NCBI RefSeq assembly: GCF_002211365.1
Contig: NZ_LOKZ01000034.1
Coordinates: 62,001 to 126,000 of the forward strand
Direction: 5' to 3'
Length of the DNA: 64,000 bases
Source: Rhizobium sp. R711
GTDB lineage: Bacteria > Pseudomonadota > Alphaproteobacteria > Rhizobiales > Rhizobiaceae
A program made the position numbers and the translations under genes. The notes beneath the pieces were generated by a model that worked only from the letters and a program-made list of their open reading frames with translations, was not told the origin of the DNA and searched no databases. Shown here in pieces: positions 1-8,351 of this stretch (its first letter is position 1; every line of letters starts with the position of its first letter).

Positions 1-1
1 A

Positions 2-514
2 GTCTACGGCCTCGGCGACTGGCTGCCGATCGCCTTTGCCGCGACGGCGGGCGGAATCGCGGTGGCAAATTTCGCCAACGGCTTCTTCGTGCGTAAATTC
101 GGCATGCGCCGCATCTCGCACGTCGCGATGATCCTGTTCACGATCGTCTCGGCAATCGGCTACGTCAAGGCACTCGGCGGCCGCCCCGATTTCGCCTTCG
201 CCTATGCGCTATTCACGATCCTACTGATGATGTTTGCGGTCATTGCCACGAACTTTACGGCAATCAGCCTGGAACCGATGGGCAATCTCGCCGGCACAGC
301 GACCGCCATCACCGGCTTCGTGTCGACGACCTTCGGCGCGATCCTTGGCGGCTCCGTTGGCCAGCTCTTCAACGGCACTGTCCAGCCGCTCTTTGGTGGT
401 TTTGCCGTGTTCGGTGCGATCAGCATCGCGGCAACGCTCTGGGCGGAAGGCGGCAAGCTCTTCACGCATCCGGGCGACAGTCCGCAGCTCGACGCCGGTG
501 CCGGGCACTTCTAA
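2..514 (+). CDS. MFS drug-efflux transporter, Bcr/CflA-like (3' end only)
   Basis: The reading frame is already open at the left edge, so this is the C-terminal 170 or so residues of a longer membrane protein. It shows several hydrophobic helices and a loop with FGMRR, followed by a glycine-rich stretch (AGTATAITGF near the fifth helix from the end) typical of the last transmembrane bundle of major facilitator multidrug exporters. The family exports small molecules across the inner membrane by proton antiport; the substrate cannot be inferred. The N-terminal half with the substrate and motif A region lies outside the window. The family is fairly secure, the Bcr/CflA subfamily less so. Confidence 0.75.
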   Translation, partial: VYGLGDWLPIAFAATAGGIAVANFANGFFVRKFGMRRISHVAMILFTIVSAIGYVKALGGRPDFAFAYALFTILLMMFAVIATNFTAISLEPMGNLAGTATAITGFVSTTFGAILGGSVGQLFNGTVQPLFGGFAVFGAISIAATLWAEGGKLFTHPGDSPQLDAGAGHF

Positions 515-588
515 CCGTCTGACAAAACTGCACGCATGGCGTTCCATATCGCTCGCATCAGATCGTTGCGGGCGAAGCTTTCAAACAG

Positions 589-1188
589 CTACCGCCACAC
601 CAGAACAACCGATAGAGCCAGCGCCGACGCCATGGCGATATTGAAGAACCTCGCCGAGCGTTGCGTCCGGAGAATCTGGGCTACGAGTGCACCCAAGACA
701 AGCCACAGCAGCCCGGCTGGAAATGCCGCGGCAGCAAACAGCGTCCCCATCCATAGCGCACCGCTGGTTTGAGCGTACTCCGGCGACACGAGATAGGTGC
801 CGCCGGCACTAAGGGCGACCAGCCAACCTTTTGGGTTCAACCACTGGAATAGAAAAGCCTGCCGAAATCCCACCGCCCGCGTCTGGCCGTTCGCTTCGAA
901 CGTGCCGGCACTGGCAATCTTCCAGGCCAGCCACAGCAGAAACAGAGATCCGGCCATCTTCATCGCTGTCACAACAGCTGGCGCTGCGGCGACAATTTCT
1001 CCAAGGCCGAAGGCGCTTAGAACGATCATCACGCCCATGCCCAGCGACGCGCCGAGCGGACAGCCGATGCCTCTCAAGGCACCGACAGCCGCACCGGTGG
1101 ACAGGATCATCGCGTTGCTGGGTCCCGGTGTAACCGCCGCGATAAACGCAAACAGCAGGAAAGCCAGCGCCTGAGCGGTATCCATCAT
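589..1188 (-). CDS. LysE/RhtB-family amino-acid exporter
   Basis: A 199-residue protein with about six hydrophobic segments and the N-terminal signature VTPGPSNAM of the LysE/RhtB exporters, plus the mid-protein NPKGW motif (residues around 117-121) that marks the second half of the fold. Members export amino acids or their derivatives from the cytoplasm. Two ATG codons stand in tandem at the start behind GGGAGGGA; the second gives better spacing, so the protein may be one residue shorter. It stands alone: the upstream region toward 1350 has no partner regulator, and its 3' end converges on the MFS gene. Substrate unknown. Confidence 0.88.
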   Translation of the reverse strand: MMDTAQALAFLLFAFIAAVTPGPSNAMILSTGAAVGALRGIGCPLGASLGMGVMIVLSAFGLGEIVAAAPAVVTAMKMAGSLFLLWLAWKIASAGTFEANGQTRAVGFRQAFLFQWLNPKGWLVALSAGGTYLVSPEYAQTSGALWMGTLFAAAAFPAGLLWLVLGALVAQILRTQRSARFFNIAMASALALSVVLVWR

Positions 1189-1349
1189 TCCCTCCCGGGA
1201 TTTCTAAAGACGGGAGAAGCTCTACAGCCGGCGTGCCTGATCGTATTGTACGTCTGTGCAAACGTCGCAGTCGCGTTGGAACGCAAATCTGCGTCCCCTA
1301 AAACGCCACGTCCTCGCCAGCGATCCGCGTGAGGCGCACCGACTTCGTG

Positions 1350-2174
1350 TCAGATCGTGAGGACTTCACGCCGCAGAATGTCCCAACTCTCCTTGTCAGG
1401 CGCGATCAGCAGACCACCGGTCGTGTGGTGCGGCAGATAAGGTGAGCCGTCAAAGCGGGTCGCATGACCGCCGGCCTCGATACTCAGAAGCGTGCCTGCA
1501 AGATGATCCCAGGGCATGAGCTTGTTATACATGAGATAGTGCACATGACCGCCGGCAAAGGCGCGGTATTCGTGGGCCGCGCAGCGGTAGTTGGCAAGAA
1601 ACCGGACCTTGGCCAGGTTGGCCAGGATCTCACGGCGCTGGGGCTTCGGAAGGAAGCCGGTCGATGCCATGCCGACCATCTCTTCCAGTGCGACAGGTAC
1701 TGCAACGGAGAGCCGTTGTGCCTCCCCATCAGGACGTCGAAGCCACGCGCCGCTGCCCTTCTCTCCGATCACCCAATCGTCGCCCATCGGGTCGTAGATG
1801 ATACCGGCAACGGTTTCGCCCTTGGATACCACGGATGCCATGACGCCGAAGGCTGGAATGCCCGATGCGAAATTGAAGGTCCCGTCGACGGGGTCCACGA
1901 CAATCGCAAGATCCGCTCCTTCGAGCTTGGCAAGTAGCGCTGGATCGGCAGCGACCGACTCCTCGCCGATGAACACGGCATCTGGCCAAAGCGCGGCGGC
2001 TTCCGCCTTGATCATCCGCTCCGCCTGAAGGTCGGCCTCCGTGACCAGATCGGTTGCCTCGCTCTTGGCGCGCACGTCATCGCTCCCAAGCCGACGGAAA
2101 CGCGGCAATATCTCTGCCTTCGCCGCCCGCCTCAGGAGATCGGCAAGCGTCGCTACATCTATCGTGGAACTCAT
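1350..2174 (-). CDS. Inositol monophosphatase family phosphatase
   Basis: A 274-residue member of the Mg-dependent, Li-sensitive phosphatase family. Metal-binding motifs are present: GEES at residues 70-73, DPVDGTFNF at 94-102, and the C-terminal PWDHLAG that supplies the last metal-ligand Asp. The family dephosphorylates inositol-1-phosphate, histidinol phosphate or 3'-phosphoadenosine nucleotides, and sequence alone does not decide which. It follows ttcA by 29 bp on the same strand, so it is probably the last gene of a glsA-ttcA-phosphatase transcript. The second motif has Val where Leu is usual, a harmless change. Confidence 0.9.
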   Translation of the reverse strand: MSSTIDVATLADLLRRAAKAEILPRFRRLGSDDVRAKSEATDLVTEADLQAERMIKAEAAALWPDAVFIGEESVAADPALLAKLEGADLAIVVDPVDGTFNFASGIPAFGVMASVVSKGETVAGIIYDPMGDDWVIGEKGSGAWLRRPDGEAQRLSVAVPVALEEMVGMASTGFLPKPQRREILANLAKVRFLANYRCAAHEYRAFAGGHVHYLMYNKLMPWDHLAGTLLSIEAGGHATRFDGSPYLPHHTTGGLLIAPDKESWDILRREVLTI

Positions 2175-2203
2175 GGACTTTCCTTCTTTGGCGTGAGTGC
2201 CGA

Positions 2204-3088
2204 TTATTCACTCTTCGGTGCGGTCTCTCTGGCCATCAGGCCAGCGAAATCGAAAAGCTTGGGATCAAGAAGATGCGACGGGTTCACATGCGCGAGCGCC
2301 CTGAGCATCGTGTCCTTGCGGCCTGGCATGCGCCGCTCGATATTTGCGAGCATGTCCTTCATCGCATTGCGCTGCAGCCCATCCTGAGAGCCGCAGAGAT
2401 CGCACGGAATAATTGGGAATTGCATGGCAGCCGCAAACTTCGCCATGTCGTCTTCGGCGCAGTAGGCGAGTGGCCGCAAAACCATCAGGTTGCCCTCGTC
2501 ATTGAGCAGCTTGGCCGGCATCGACGCGAGCCGCCCACCGTGGAAGAAGTTCATGAAGAAGGTCTCGAGGATATCCTCGCGATGATGGCCGAGCACCAAT
2601 GCGTCGCAGCCTTCCTCCTTGGCAATCCGGTAGAGGTTGCCGCGGCGCAGGCGCGAACAGAGCGAGCAATAGGTCGCTCCGTCCGGAACCTTCTCCTTCA
2701 CGATCGAATAGGTATCGCGATACTCGATGCGGTGCTTGACGCCGATCTTGGTCAGGTAGTCAGGCAGGATATGCTTGGGGAAGTTCGGTTGCCCCTGGTC
2801 GAGATTGCAGGCGATCAATTCCACCGGCAGAAGACCACGCCACTGCAGGTCGAGCAGAAGGGCGAGCAACCCGTAAGAGTCCTTGCCGCCAGAGAGACCG
2901 ATCAGCCACCGCTTCTGGCCCTTCAGCATCGCAAAATCGTCGAATGCCTGCCTGACGTTGCGCAGCAGCCGCTTGCGCAGCTTGTTGAACGACACCGAGT
3001 TCGGAGCCTCTGCAAAGAGCGCGTGCGCGATCGCGCCGTCCGCGGTCGGCGTTTCCAGCTCATCGGCAATGTTGGCTGCGATGTTCAT
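2204..3088 (-). CDS. ttcA: tRNA 2-thiocytidine biosynthesis protein TtcA
   Basis: An ATP-dependent tRNA thiolase that makes 2-thiocytidine at position 32 of certain tRNAs. It has the PP-loop SGGKDS at residues 66-71, which adenylates the target cytidine, and two CxxC pairs (CSLC at 141-144 and CDLC at 229-232) that hold the iron-sulfur cluster. Length (294 residues) fits the family. A TTG 12 bases further upstream is also in frame; I prefer the ATG because GAGAG precedes it. It lies 59 bp downstream of glsA and 29 bp upstream of the phosphatase gene on the same strand. Confidence 0.93.
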   Translation of the reverse strand: MNIAANIADELETPTADGAIAHALFAEAPNSVSFNKLRKRLLRNVRQAFDDFAMLKGQKRWLIGLSGGKDSYGLLALLLDLQWRGLLPVELIACNLDQGQPNFPKHILPDYLTKIGVKHRIEYRDTYSIVKEKVPDGATYCSLCSRLRRGNLYRIAKEEGCDALVLGHHREDILETFFMNFFHGGRLASMPAKLLNDEGNLMVLRPLAYCAEDDMAKFAAAMQFPIIPCDLCGSQDGLQRNAMKDMLANIERRMPGRKDTMLRALAHVNPSHLLDPKLFDFAGLMARETAPKSE

Positions 3089-3147
3089 TCTCTCGTCCAA
3101 TCAGAGTCTGCCTCCGCCTTAGCAGAAAGCGTCACGACAACACAGCA

Positions 3148-4077
3148 TCAATCGCCGAAAACCGACCAGCCGGTGCGAGCCGCCAGCATTTCGAGTGCGA
3201 CGGCGCCGAGTTGCGAGTTGCCGACCTTGTTGAGACCCGGCGACCAGACGGCGATGGAGGCGATGCCGGGCGCCACGGCAAAGATGCCGCCACCGACACC
3301 GCTCTTGCCGGGAAGGCCTACGTGATAGGCGAAGTCGCCCGAGCCGTCATAGTGGCCGCAGGTCAGCATTAACGCATTGATACGCCGTGCCCGCTTCGGC
3401 GACACTACCGAGTGACCGGTCATCGGATTACTGCCGCGCGCCGCGAGAAACAGCCCGGCCTTCGCAAGCTGCTCGCAGGTCATCGACAAGGCGCATTGGT
3501 GGAAATAGACGCCAAGCACGTGATCGACGGGGTGATCTAGGTTGCGATAGGAGCGCATGAAATTGGCGAGCGCAAAGTTGCGGTAGCCCGTCTGCGTCTC
3601 GGACTTTGCAACGCGATCATCGATGGTGACCGACTCGTCATCCGCGAGATAGCGCACGAAGCGCAGCAACTCGCCGATCGCCTCGCGCGGCGCATGGCCG
3701 GCCATGACGACATCTGTCACCGCGATTGCGCCAGCATTGATGAAGGGATTGCGCGGAATACCCTGCTCATGCTCGAGCTGGACGATCGAGTTGAACGAAG
3801 AGCCGGATGGTTCACGGCCGACGCGCTTCCACAAGCCCTCGCCGATCTTGCCGAGCGCAAGCGTCAGCATGAAAACCTTCGAGATGCTCTGGATGGAGAA
3901 CGGCACGTCGGCATGGCCGACGTTGTAGACCTTGCCGTCTACGGTCACGACGCTCAAACCGAACTGGTTCGGGTCGACCTTGGCGAGTTCCGGAATATAG
4001 TCCGCAACCTTGCCCTCGCCGATACGGGGCGCCAGCTCCTTGTGGATGCTGTCGAGAACTGCCTGCAAGTCCACCAT
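3148..4077 (-). CDS. glsA: Glutaminase A
   Basis: A serine-dependent glutaminase of the beta-lactamase fold that hydrolyses L-glutamine to glutamate and ammonia in the cytoplasm. The catalytic S-x-x-K is SISK at residues 64-67, and the protein carries the family's NPFINAGAIA stretch. The frame is open further upstream to 4221, but that extension would translate through a terminator hairpin at 4096-4123; the ATG at 4077 has GGGGAG four bases before it and gives the normal 309 residues. It heads a run with ttcA and the inositol phosphatase gene. Confidence 0.93.
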   Translation of the reverse strand: MVDLQAVLDSIHKELAPRIGEGKVADYIPELAKVDPNQFGLSVVTVDGKVYNVGHADVPFSIQSISKVFMLTLALGKIGEGLWKRVGREPSGSSFNSIVQLEHEQGIPRNPFINAGAIAVTDVVMAGHAPREAIGELLRFVRYLADDESVTIDDRVAKSETQTGYRNFALANFMRSYRNLDHPVDHVLGVYFHQCALSMTCEQLAKAGLFLAARGSNPMTGHSVVSPKRARRINALMLTCGHYDGSGDFAYHVGLPGKSGVGGGIFAVAPGIASIAVWSPGLNKVGNSQLGAVALEMLAARTGWSVFGD

Positions 4078-4095
4078 CCTATCTCCCCAGATAAC

Positions 4096-4124
4096 AAAAA
4101 AGCCGCCCCAAGAGGCGGCTTTTC
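4096..4124 (-). terminator. Rho-independent terminator between rpsD and glsA
   Basis: An inverted repeat AAAAGCCGCC / GGCGGCTTTT around a short loop, with A and T runs on both sides, so it could act in either direction. It lies 125 bases past the rpsD stop and directly before the glsA ribosome-binding site, where it should end rpsD transcription. This also means glsA needs its own promoter or read-through. Confidence 0.75.
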
Positions 4125-4145
4125 CGTATGCGAAAACGCCTCGCG

Positions 4146-4240
4146 TCCTACTGCGCCGCGCGTCGAAGACGCGTAAAGGACGCAGTAGTCCCTTAGAGAG
4201 ACGCATAAGCCTTTCCGACAATCGAAATTCGATTGTCGGG
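4146..4240. repeat. Two further inverted repeats between rpsD and glsA
   Basis: CTACTGCG (4149) pairs with CGCAGTAG (ending 4188) around an inner CGCGTC/GACGCG hairpin, and CCGACAATCG pairs with CGATTGTCGG at about 4215-4239. Neither has a clear T tract. With the terminator at 4096-4124 they make the whole rpsD 3' region strongly structured. Confidence 0.6.
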
Positions 4241-4248
4241 GCTATGCG

Positions 4249-4866
4249 TTAACGCGAATAGAATTCGACCACCAGATGCGGCTCCATGACGACCGGATAC
4301 GGTACGTCGCCGAGCGCCGGAACGCGTGCGAAGGTAGCAACCATCTTGTTATGGTCGACTTCGATGTAGTCCGGGACGTCACGTTCAGCCAGGCTAACCG
4401 ATTCCAGAACGGAAACGAGCTGCTTCGACTTCTGACGAACTTCGATGACGTCGCCAGCCTTGCAACGGTAGGAACCGATGTTGACGCGGACGCCGTTCAC
4501 GGTCACGTGGCCGTGGTTCACGAACTGGCGGGCAGCGAAAACGGTCGGAACGAACTTGGCGCGATAAACGATCGCGTCCAGACGGGACTCCAGAAGACCG
4601 ATCAGGTTTTCGGAGGTGTCACCCTTGCGGCGTGCGGCTTCAGCGAAGATTGCACGGAACTGCTTTTCGCGCAGGTCACCGTAGTAACCCTTCAGCTTCT
4701 GCTTGGCGCGCAGCTGCACACCGAAGTCAGAGAGCTTGCCCTTGCGGCGCTGACCATGCTGGCCCGGGCCGTATTCGCGGCGGTTCACCGGGGACTTCGG
4801 ACGGCCCCAGATGTTTTCGCCCATACGGCGGTCAATCTTGTACTTGGACGATTCGCGCTTGCTCAT
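4249..4866 (-). CDS. rpsD: 30S ribosomal protein S4
   Basis: Primary 16S-binding protein of the small subunit. The N-terminus MSKRESSKYKIDRR and the S4 RNA-binding domain with RLDAIVYR and VNHGHVTVNG are diagnostic. Length is 205 residues, as in other alphaproteobacteria. The frame extends 19 codons upstream, but the ATG at 4866 has AAAGGAAA four bases ahead and gives the family N-terminus. As usual in this class it lies alone rather than in the alpha ribosomal operon. The 255-base stretch upstream to 5122 holds its leader and I saw no clear promoter there. Confidence 0.98.
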   Translation of the reverse strand: MSKRESSKYKIDRRMGENIWGRPKSPVNRREYGPGQHGQRRKGKLSDFGVQLRAKQKLKGYYGDLREKQFRAIFAEAARRKGDTSENLIGLLESRLDAIVYRAKFVPTVFAARQFVNHGHVTVNGVRVNIGSYRCKAGDVIEVRQKSKQLVSVLESVSLAERDVPDYIEVDHNKMVATFARVPALGDVPYPVVMEPHLVVEFYSR

Positions 4867-5122
4867 CGTATTTCCTTTCAGAAAGTTAGAACGGCTTGTT
4901 ACCAAACCGCGTGAAGGAAACACGCCCTCCTTTGATCTTCTCTCGAGGATCCGACAGGATCATCCCATTACGCGAACAGGACAAATCCACGGGACATGTC
5001 AAATGAAACACCGGACATCTCTGCCCGGTGCTGGCGCGGTCTTTAGGGCGAAGTCGCTGGAATGTCAATCACAATTCCACGTCCTTGCCCATCAATGCCC
5101 CTGGTGGCGTAGCCGTTGCAGC

Positions 5123-6580
5123 TTACTTGGCGCTCGCCGTCTCGGTCTTCAGGCCGAGCGCGTCACGGATCGTATAGAACAGATCCGTCTGGTCCGTCAG
5201 ACCGGCAACATTTGCTGCACGCGGCCCGTAGGCCGCGATGCGCAGCTGCGAGCCCGTGTGGCCCTGGTCATTTTCGTCTTCGGAGTTACCGTAGCTCACG
5301 GCCATAACAGCCCCATCCCTCGTCATCAGCGCTTCCGTCAGGCCGGGAGCCTTGGTATCAGCCTCGATGATCTGACTTGCATGGGCATGGTCAGCGGTGA
5401 CGATAACGAGCGTGTCGCCAGCTTCCCGCGCAAATTTCAGCGCTTCCTGAACGGCTTCGTCGAGATCAACCGTCTCACCGATCTGACCGCACGGGTTGGC
5501 GGCATGGTCCTGCTTGTCGATCGACGCGCCCTCGACCTGCAGGAAGAAGCCCTTCTCATTCGTCCGAAGCAGTTCGATCGCCTTCGCCGTCATCTGGGCC
5601 AGCGTCGGGGTTGCGGCCGTGCGCTTCTCGTTCGGCTGGCAGACGACCGGCTCCATCTCGATATTGCCGTAGTGGCTGGCCTTCGGGCCTTCCCAGCGAA
5701 CCGGCATGTTGCCCTCGGCAAACAGTCCGAGCACTGGCGCGCTGTCGTTTGCCTGCTTGATGGCCCGAAGCTCATCGAGGTTCGAAACGATCTTGTAGCC
5801 GCGCTCCTCGGCCTGCTGGCGAAGCGTCTTGTCTTTCCACTCGCCGGCCTTGGCGGTCTCGCCAAAGCTCTTGGCGCCACCGCCAAGTGTCACGTCAGCA
5901 CGTGCATTCAGAAGCTGCTCGCTGATCGATCCCTTACCGCCGTTTTCAAGCGCATTCGTCGGGCACTTCTCGGTCGTGGAAGCCGGGTCGTAGCACTTAC
6001 GCTGGGTCACGTGTGCGGCCTGGACGGCAGGCGTTGCGTCCTGGAGTTCGGCGGTCGAGACGTTGCCCGTGCCGATGCCGGCAGCCTTTGCCTTCTCAAG
6101 CAGTGTTTCGTGGGCCTTCTCATGAATGTCGACGCCGATCGCGCCGTTATAGGACTTCACGCCGGTCGCCCAGGCGGTGCCCGAGGCAGCGGAGTCGGTC
6201 ACGTAGGTCGGCTTGCCGGTCTTCTTGTCGAGCGAATAGTGCGTGTACTGGCCGGTGACCGGCAGCGCATCGATACCCTTGAAATACTGGCCCGCACCAA
6301 CCGCATAGTTGCGCGCGATGGTGATTTCGGAGTCGCCCATGCCGTCGCCGATTAGGAGGATGACATTCTTCGGGCGAGTATCGATGAGCGCAGCGCGGTA
6401 AGCCTCGGTGATATCGCCGGAGAGGCGGCGTGCGCCACCAGGAGCGCTCAGATCGGCACTCGCCGCGCGCTCCAGAAGTTTGTTCGCCGCATCATCGGCA
6501 TAGCCGGGTTGAATGGCAACGGTTGCAAGCAGGCCGCCGGCGACAAGGCGCAACAGCTGGTGACGAACGTTGTTTCTCAT
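5123..6580 (-). CDS. phoA: Alkaline phosphatase, PhoA family
   Basis: A periplasmic phosphomonoesterase of 485 residues. The start at 6580 is preceded by AAAAGGAGA and gives a clean signal peptide (MRNNVRHQLLRLVAGG to a cleavage near GYADDA). The metal and nucleophile sites are visible: IGDGMGDSE near the mature N-terminus and TDSAASGTAWATG containing the phosphorylated Ser, then DHAHAS and GHTG for zinc ligands near the C-terminus. The family scavenges phosphate from organic esters. I looked for a Pho box upstream (6581-6745) and found none with the right spacing, so phosphate control is not shown here. Confidence 0.93.
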   Translation of the reverse strand: MRNNVRHQLLRLVAGGLLATVAIQPGYADDAANKLLERAASADLSAPGGARRLSGDITEAYRAALIDTRPKNVILLIGDGMGDSEITIARNYAVGAGQYFKGIDALPVTGQYTHYSLDKKTGKPTYVTDSAASGTAWATGVKSYNGAIGVDIHEKAHETLLEKAKAAGIGTGNVSTAELQDATPAVQAAHVTQRKCYDPASTTEKCPTNALENGGKGSISEQLLNARADVTLGGGAKSFGETAKAGEWKDKTLRQQAEERGYKIVSNLDELRAIKQANDSAPVLGLFAEGNMPVRWEGPKASHYGNIEMEPVVCQPNEKRTAATPTLAQMTAKAIELLRTNEKGFFLQVEGASIDKQDHAANPCGQIGETVDLDEAVQEALKFAREAGDTLVIVTADHAHASQIIEADTKAPGLTEALMTRDGAVMAVSYGNSEDENDQGHTGSQLRIAAYGPRAANVAGLTDQTDLFYTIRDALGLKTETASAK

Positions 6581-6745
6581 GACCGAGATCTCCTTTTGAT
6601 AATCCGCATCGACCACACGGGTCGCGCGCCTTATCCACCACCTGAATGAAGCCCATGTGACAAAAGCAACTTCTTCGTGTGATATTAGAGGTCGAGTATA
6701 GAGCAGCCCGATAGTTCCCGCGCTATCCTTGCTGCAATCCGGCCG

Positions 6746-8266
6746 TCATTCCGCTGCAGAGCGGACATCACCCGCATCGGGCGCATTGGCATCGCCCGGG
6801 GCCGTCTGGCAGTTCATATCGGGGAACGCGACGATGCGCTTGCCCGAGAAATCCGTATGCACGACGACGGTGCCCTGCTCCTCGAAATAGCCAAGCAGGC
6901 GTCTCGCACGCCGGGCCGAATGGGTGCCATAGGCCCGCGCAATCCGTGCATCCGAGGGGCACGTCTCGCCACACACAGCAGCCTTTGCCAGCATCAGGAA
7001 AACGCCCTGTAGGTCGTCCGTGACGCCTGTGGACAGTGACAGCGCCGTCGCCCAAGCTTCTGTTCCCGCCGTTGCCGCATCCACGCCGGAGCGCGAAATC
7101 GCCACGCGACGTCGAAACTCGGGCAGCGACATCGGAGGACCGGGAACCCGGCGCATACGAAGTCGCACGAGGAACTCTTGATAAAGGACGGGATCCGTTC
7201 GAAATCCCGAGCCCGGATCGTCCAGTATCTCGTGCAACACTGCTGTCAGCCTCTCTTCGCGCTCCTCGGCCGATAGTTCGGGTTGAGGTGCACGCGCTTC
7301 CGAGACAGGAGCCGAGGCAATGGGAGCCGATCGCGACAGTTCGGCAAGAATATCCGTGGTCGGCCGTGGCGCCGGCGGCGCACGGCGGACGATCGGCCTC
7401 TGAAACTCCTCTGGATCCGGGGTAAAGATCAGATCCTCGACGTCGTCAGGTGCATCCGGCAGCGGCATGAGCTTCGGGCTCGACGAGCGAGCCGAGGTCT
7501 CGACATTGCCGATCTGGATCGGTAGTGGGCGGCGCGACAAGGCTGGCCCGAGCGCAACGAAATTGCCACGCTTCAGATCGCGGAACATGTCCGCCTGACG
7601 CCGATCCATCCCGAGGAGATCAGCCGCACGCGCCATGTCGATATCGAGGAAGGTGCGGCCCATCAGGAAGTTTGAGGCTTCCGCGGCCACGTTCTTCGCA
7701 AGCTTTGCGAGACGCTGCGTCGCGATCACGCCGGCAAGACCACGCTTGCGGCCGCGGCACATGAGGTTCGTCATGGCGCCAAGCGACATCTTGCGGGCAT
7801 CTTCCGAAACATCGCCGCCGACTGAAGGCGCAAACATCTGCGCCTCGTCGACCACGACGAGAACGGGATACCAGAATTCACGGTCGGCATCGAACATGCC
7901 GTTAAGGAAAGCTGCCGCCGCACGCATCTGCTGCTCGATATCAAGACCCTCGAGGGTCAGAACGCAGGAGACGCGATGCTGGCGGATACGAGTGGCGATG
8001 CCGGCCAATTCGGCTTCCGTGCGCTCGCCATCGACGACGACGTGGCCGAACTTGTCCGACAGAGTGACGAAATCGCCTTCAGGATCGATGATGACCTGCT
8101 GCACCCACTGGGCGGATTGCTCTAACAAACGGCGGAGAAGATGCGACTTGCCGGAGCCCGAATTGCCCTGCACCAGAAGACGGGTAGCCAGAAGCTCCTC
8201 GATATCGAGCGTGGCCGGATTGCCTCCCGACGCCGTTCCCATATCGATACCAACCTGCAATGTCAC
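6746..8266 (-). CDS. HerA-like (DUF87) ATPase with C-terminal winged helix
   Basis: A 506-residue P-loop ATPase of the HerA/FtsK superfamily. Walker A is GNSGSGKS at residues 34-41 and Walker B ends in VVVDEAQ at 137-143. An arginine-rich stretch RGRKRGLAG and ATQRLAKL follow, as in HerA proteins. After residue 280 the chain is Pro/Ala-rich and probably disordered, and about 433-482 looks like a winged helix (SDARIARAYGTHSARRARR, then a beta hairpin). HerA translocases move DNA with a NurA nuclease in archaea, or with other effectors in defence systems; no nuclease neighbour is present here. Role unknown; it may be a housekeeping DNA translocase of rhizobia. Confidence 0.8.
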   Translation of the reverse strand: MTLQVGIDMGTASGGNPATLDIEELLATRLLVQGNSGSGKSHLLRRLLEQSAQWVQQVIIDPEGDFVTLSDKFGHVVVDGERTEAELAGIATRIRQHRVSCVLTLEGLDIEQQMRAAAAFLNGMFDADREFWYPVLVVVDEAQMFAPSVGGDVSEDARKMSLGAMTNLMCRGRKRGLAGVIATQRLAKLAKNVAAEASNFLMGRTFLDIDMARAADLLGMDRRQADMFRDLKRGNFVALGPALSRRPLPIQIGNVETSARSSSPKLMPLPDAPDDVEDLIFTPDPEEFQRPIVRRAPPAPRPTTDILAELSRSAPIASAPVSEARAPQPELSAEEREERLTAVLHEILDDPGSGFRTDPVLYQEFLVRLRMRRVPGPPMSLPEFRRRVAISRSGVDAATAGTEAWATALSLSTGVTDDLQGVFLMLAKAAVCGETCPSDARIARAYGTHSARRARRLLGYFEEQGTVVVHTDFSGKRIVAFPDMNCQTAPGDANAPDAGDVRSAAE

Positions 8267-8351
8267 ATTCCTCTTTCAATTCGACACGGCGTCCTAGCAG
8301 GTTTGGCCGTGTCTTTGGCAACACGGCGGCACGAACCCACAGGAGAAAACG

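Noticed and set aside
4811..6355. A 514-codon open frame on the plus strand
   Set aside because: Antisense to phoA and rpsD, with no ribosome-binding site and no domain.
6581..6745. Pho box before alkaline phosphatase
   Set aside because: TTGTCACA and TATCACA are about 22 bases apart, not the 11 required, and neither matches CTGTCAT well.
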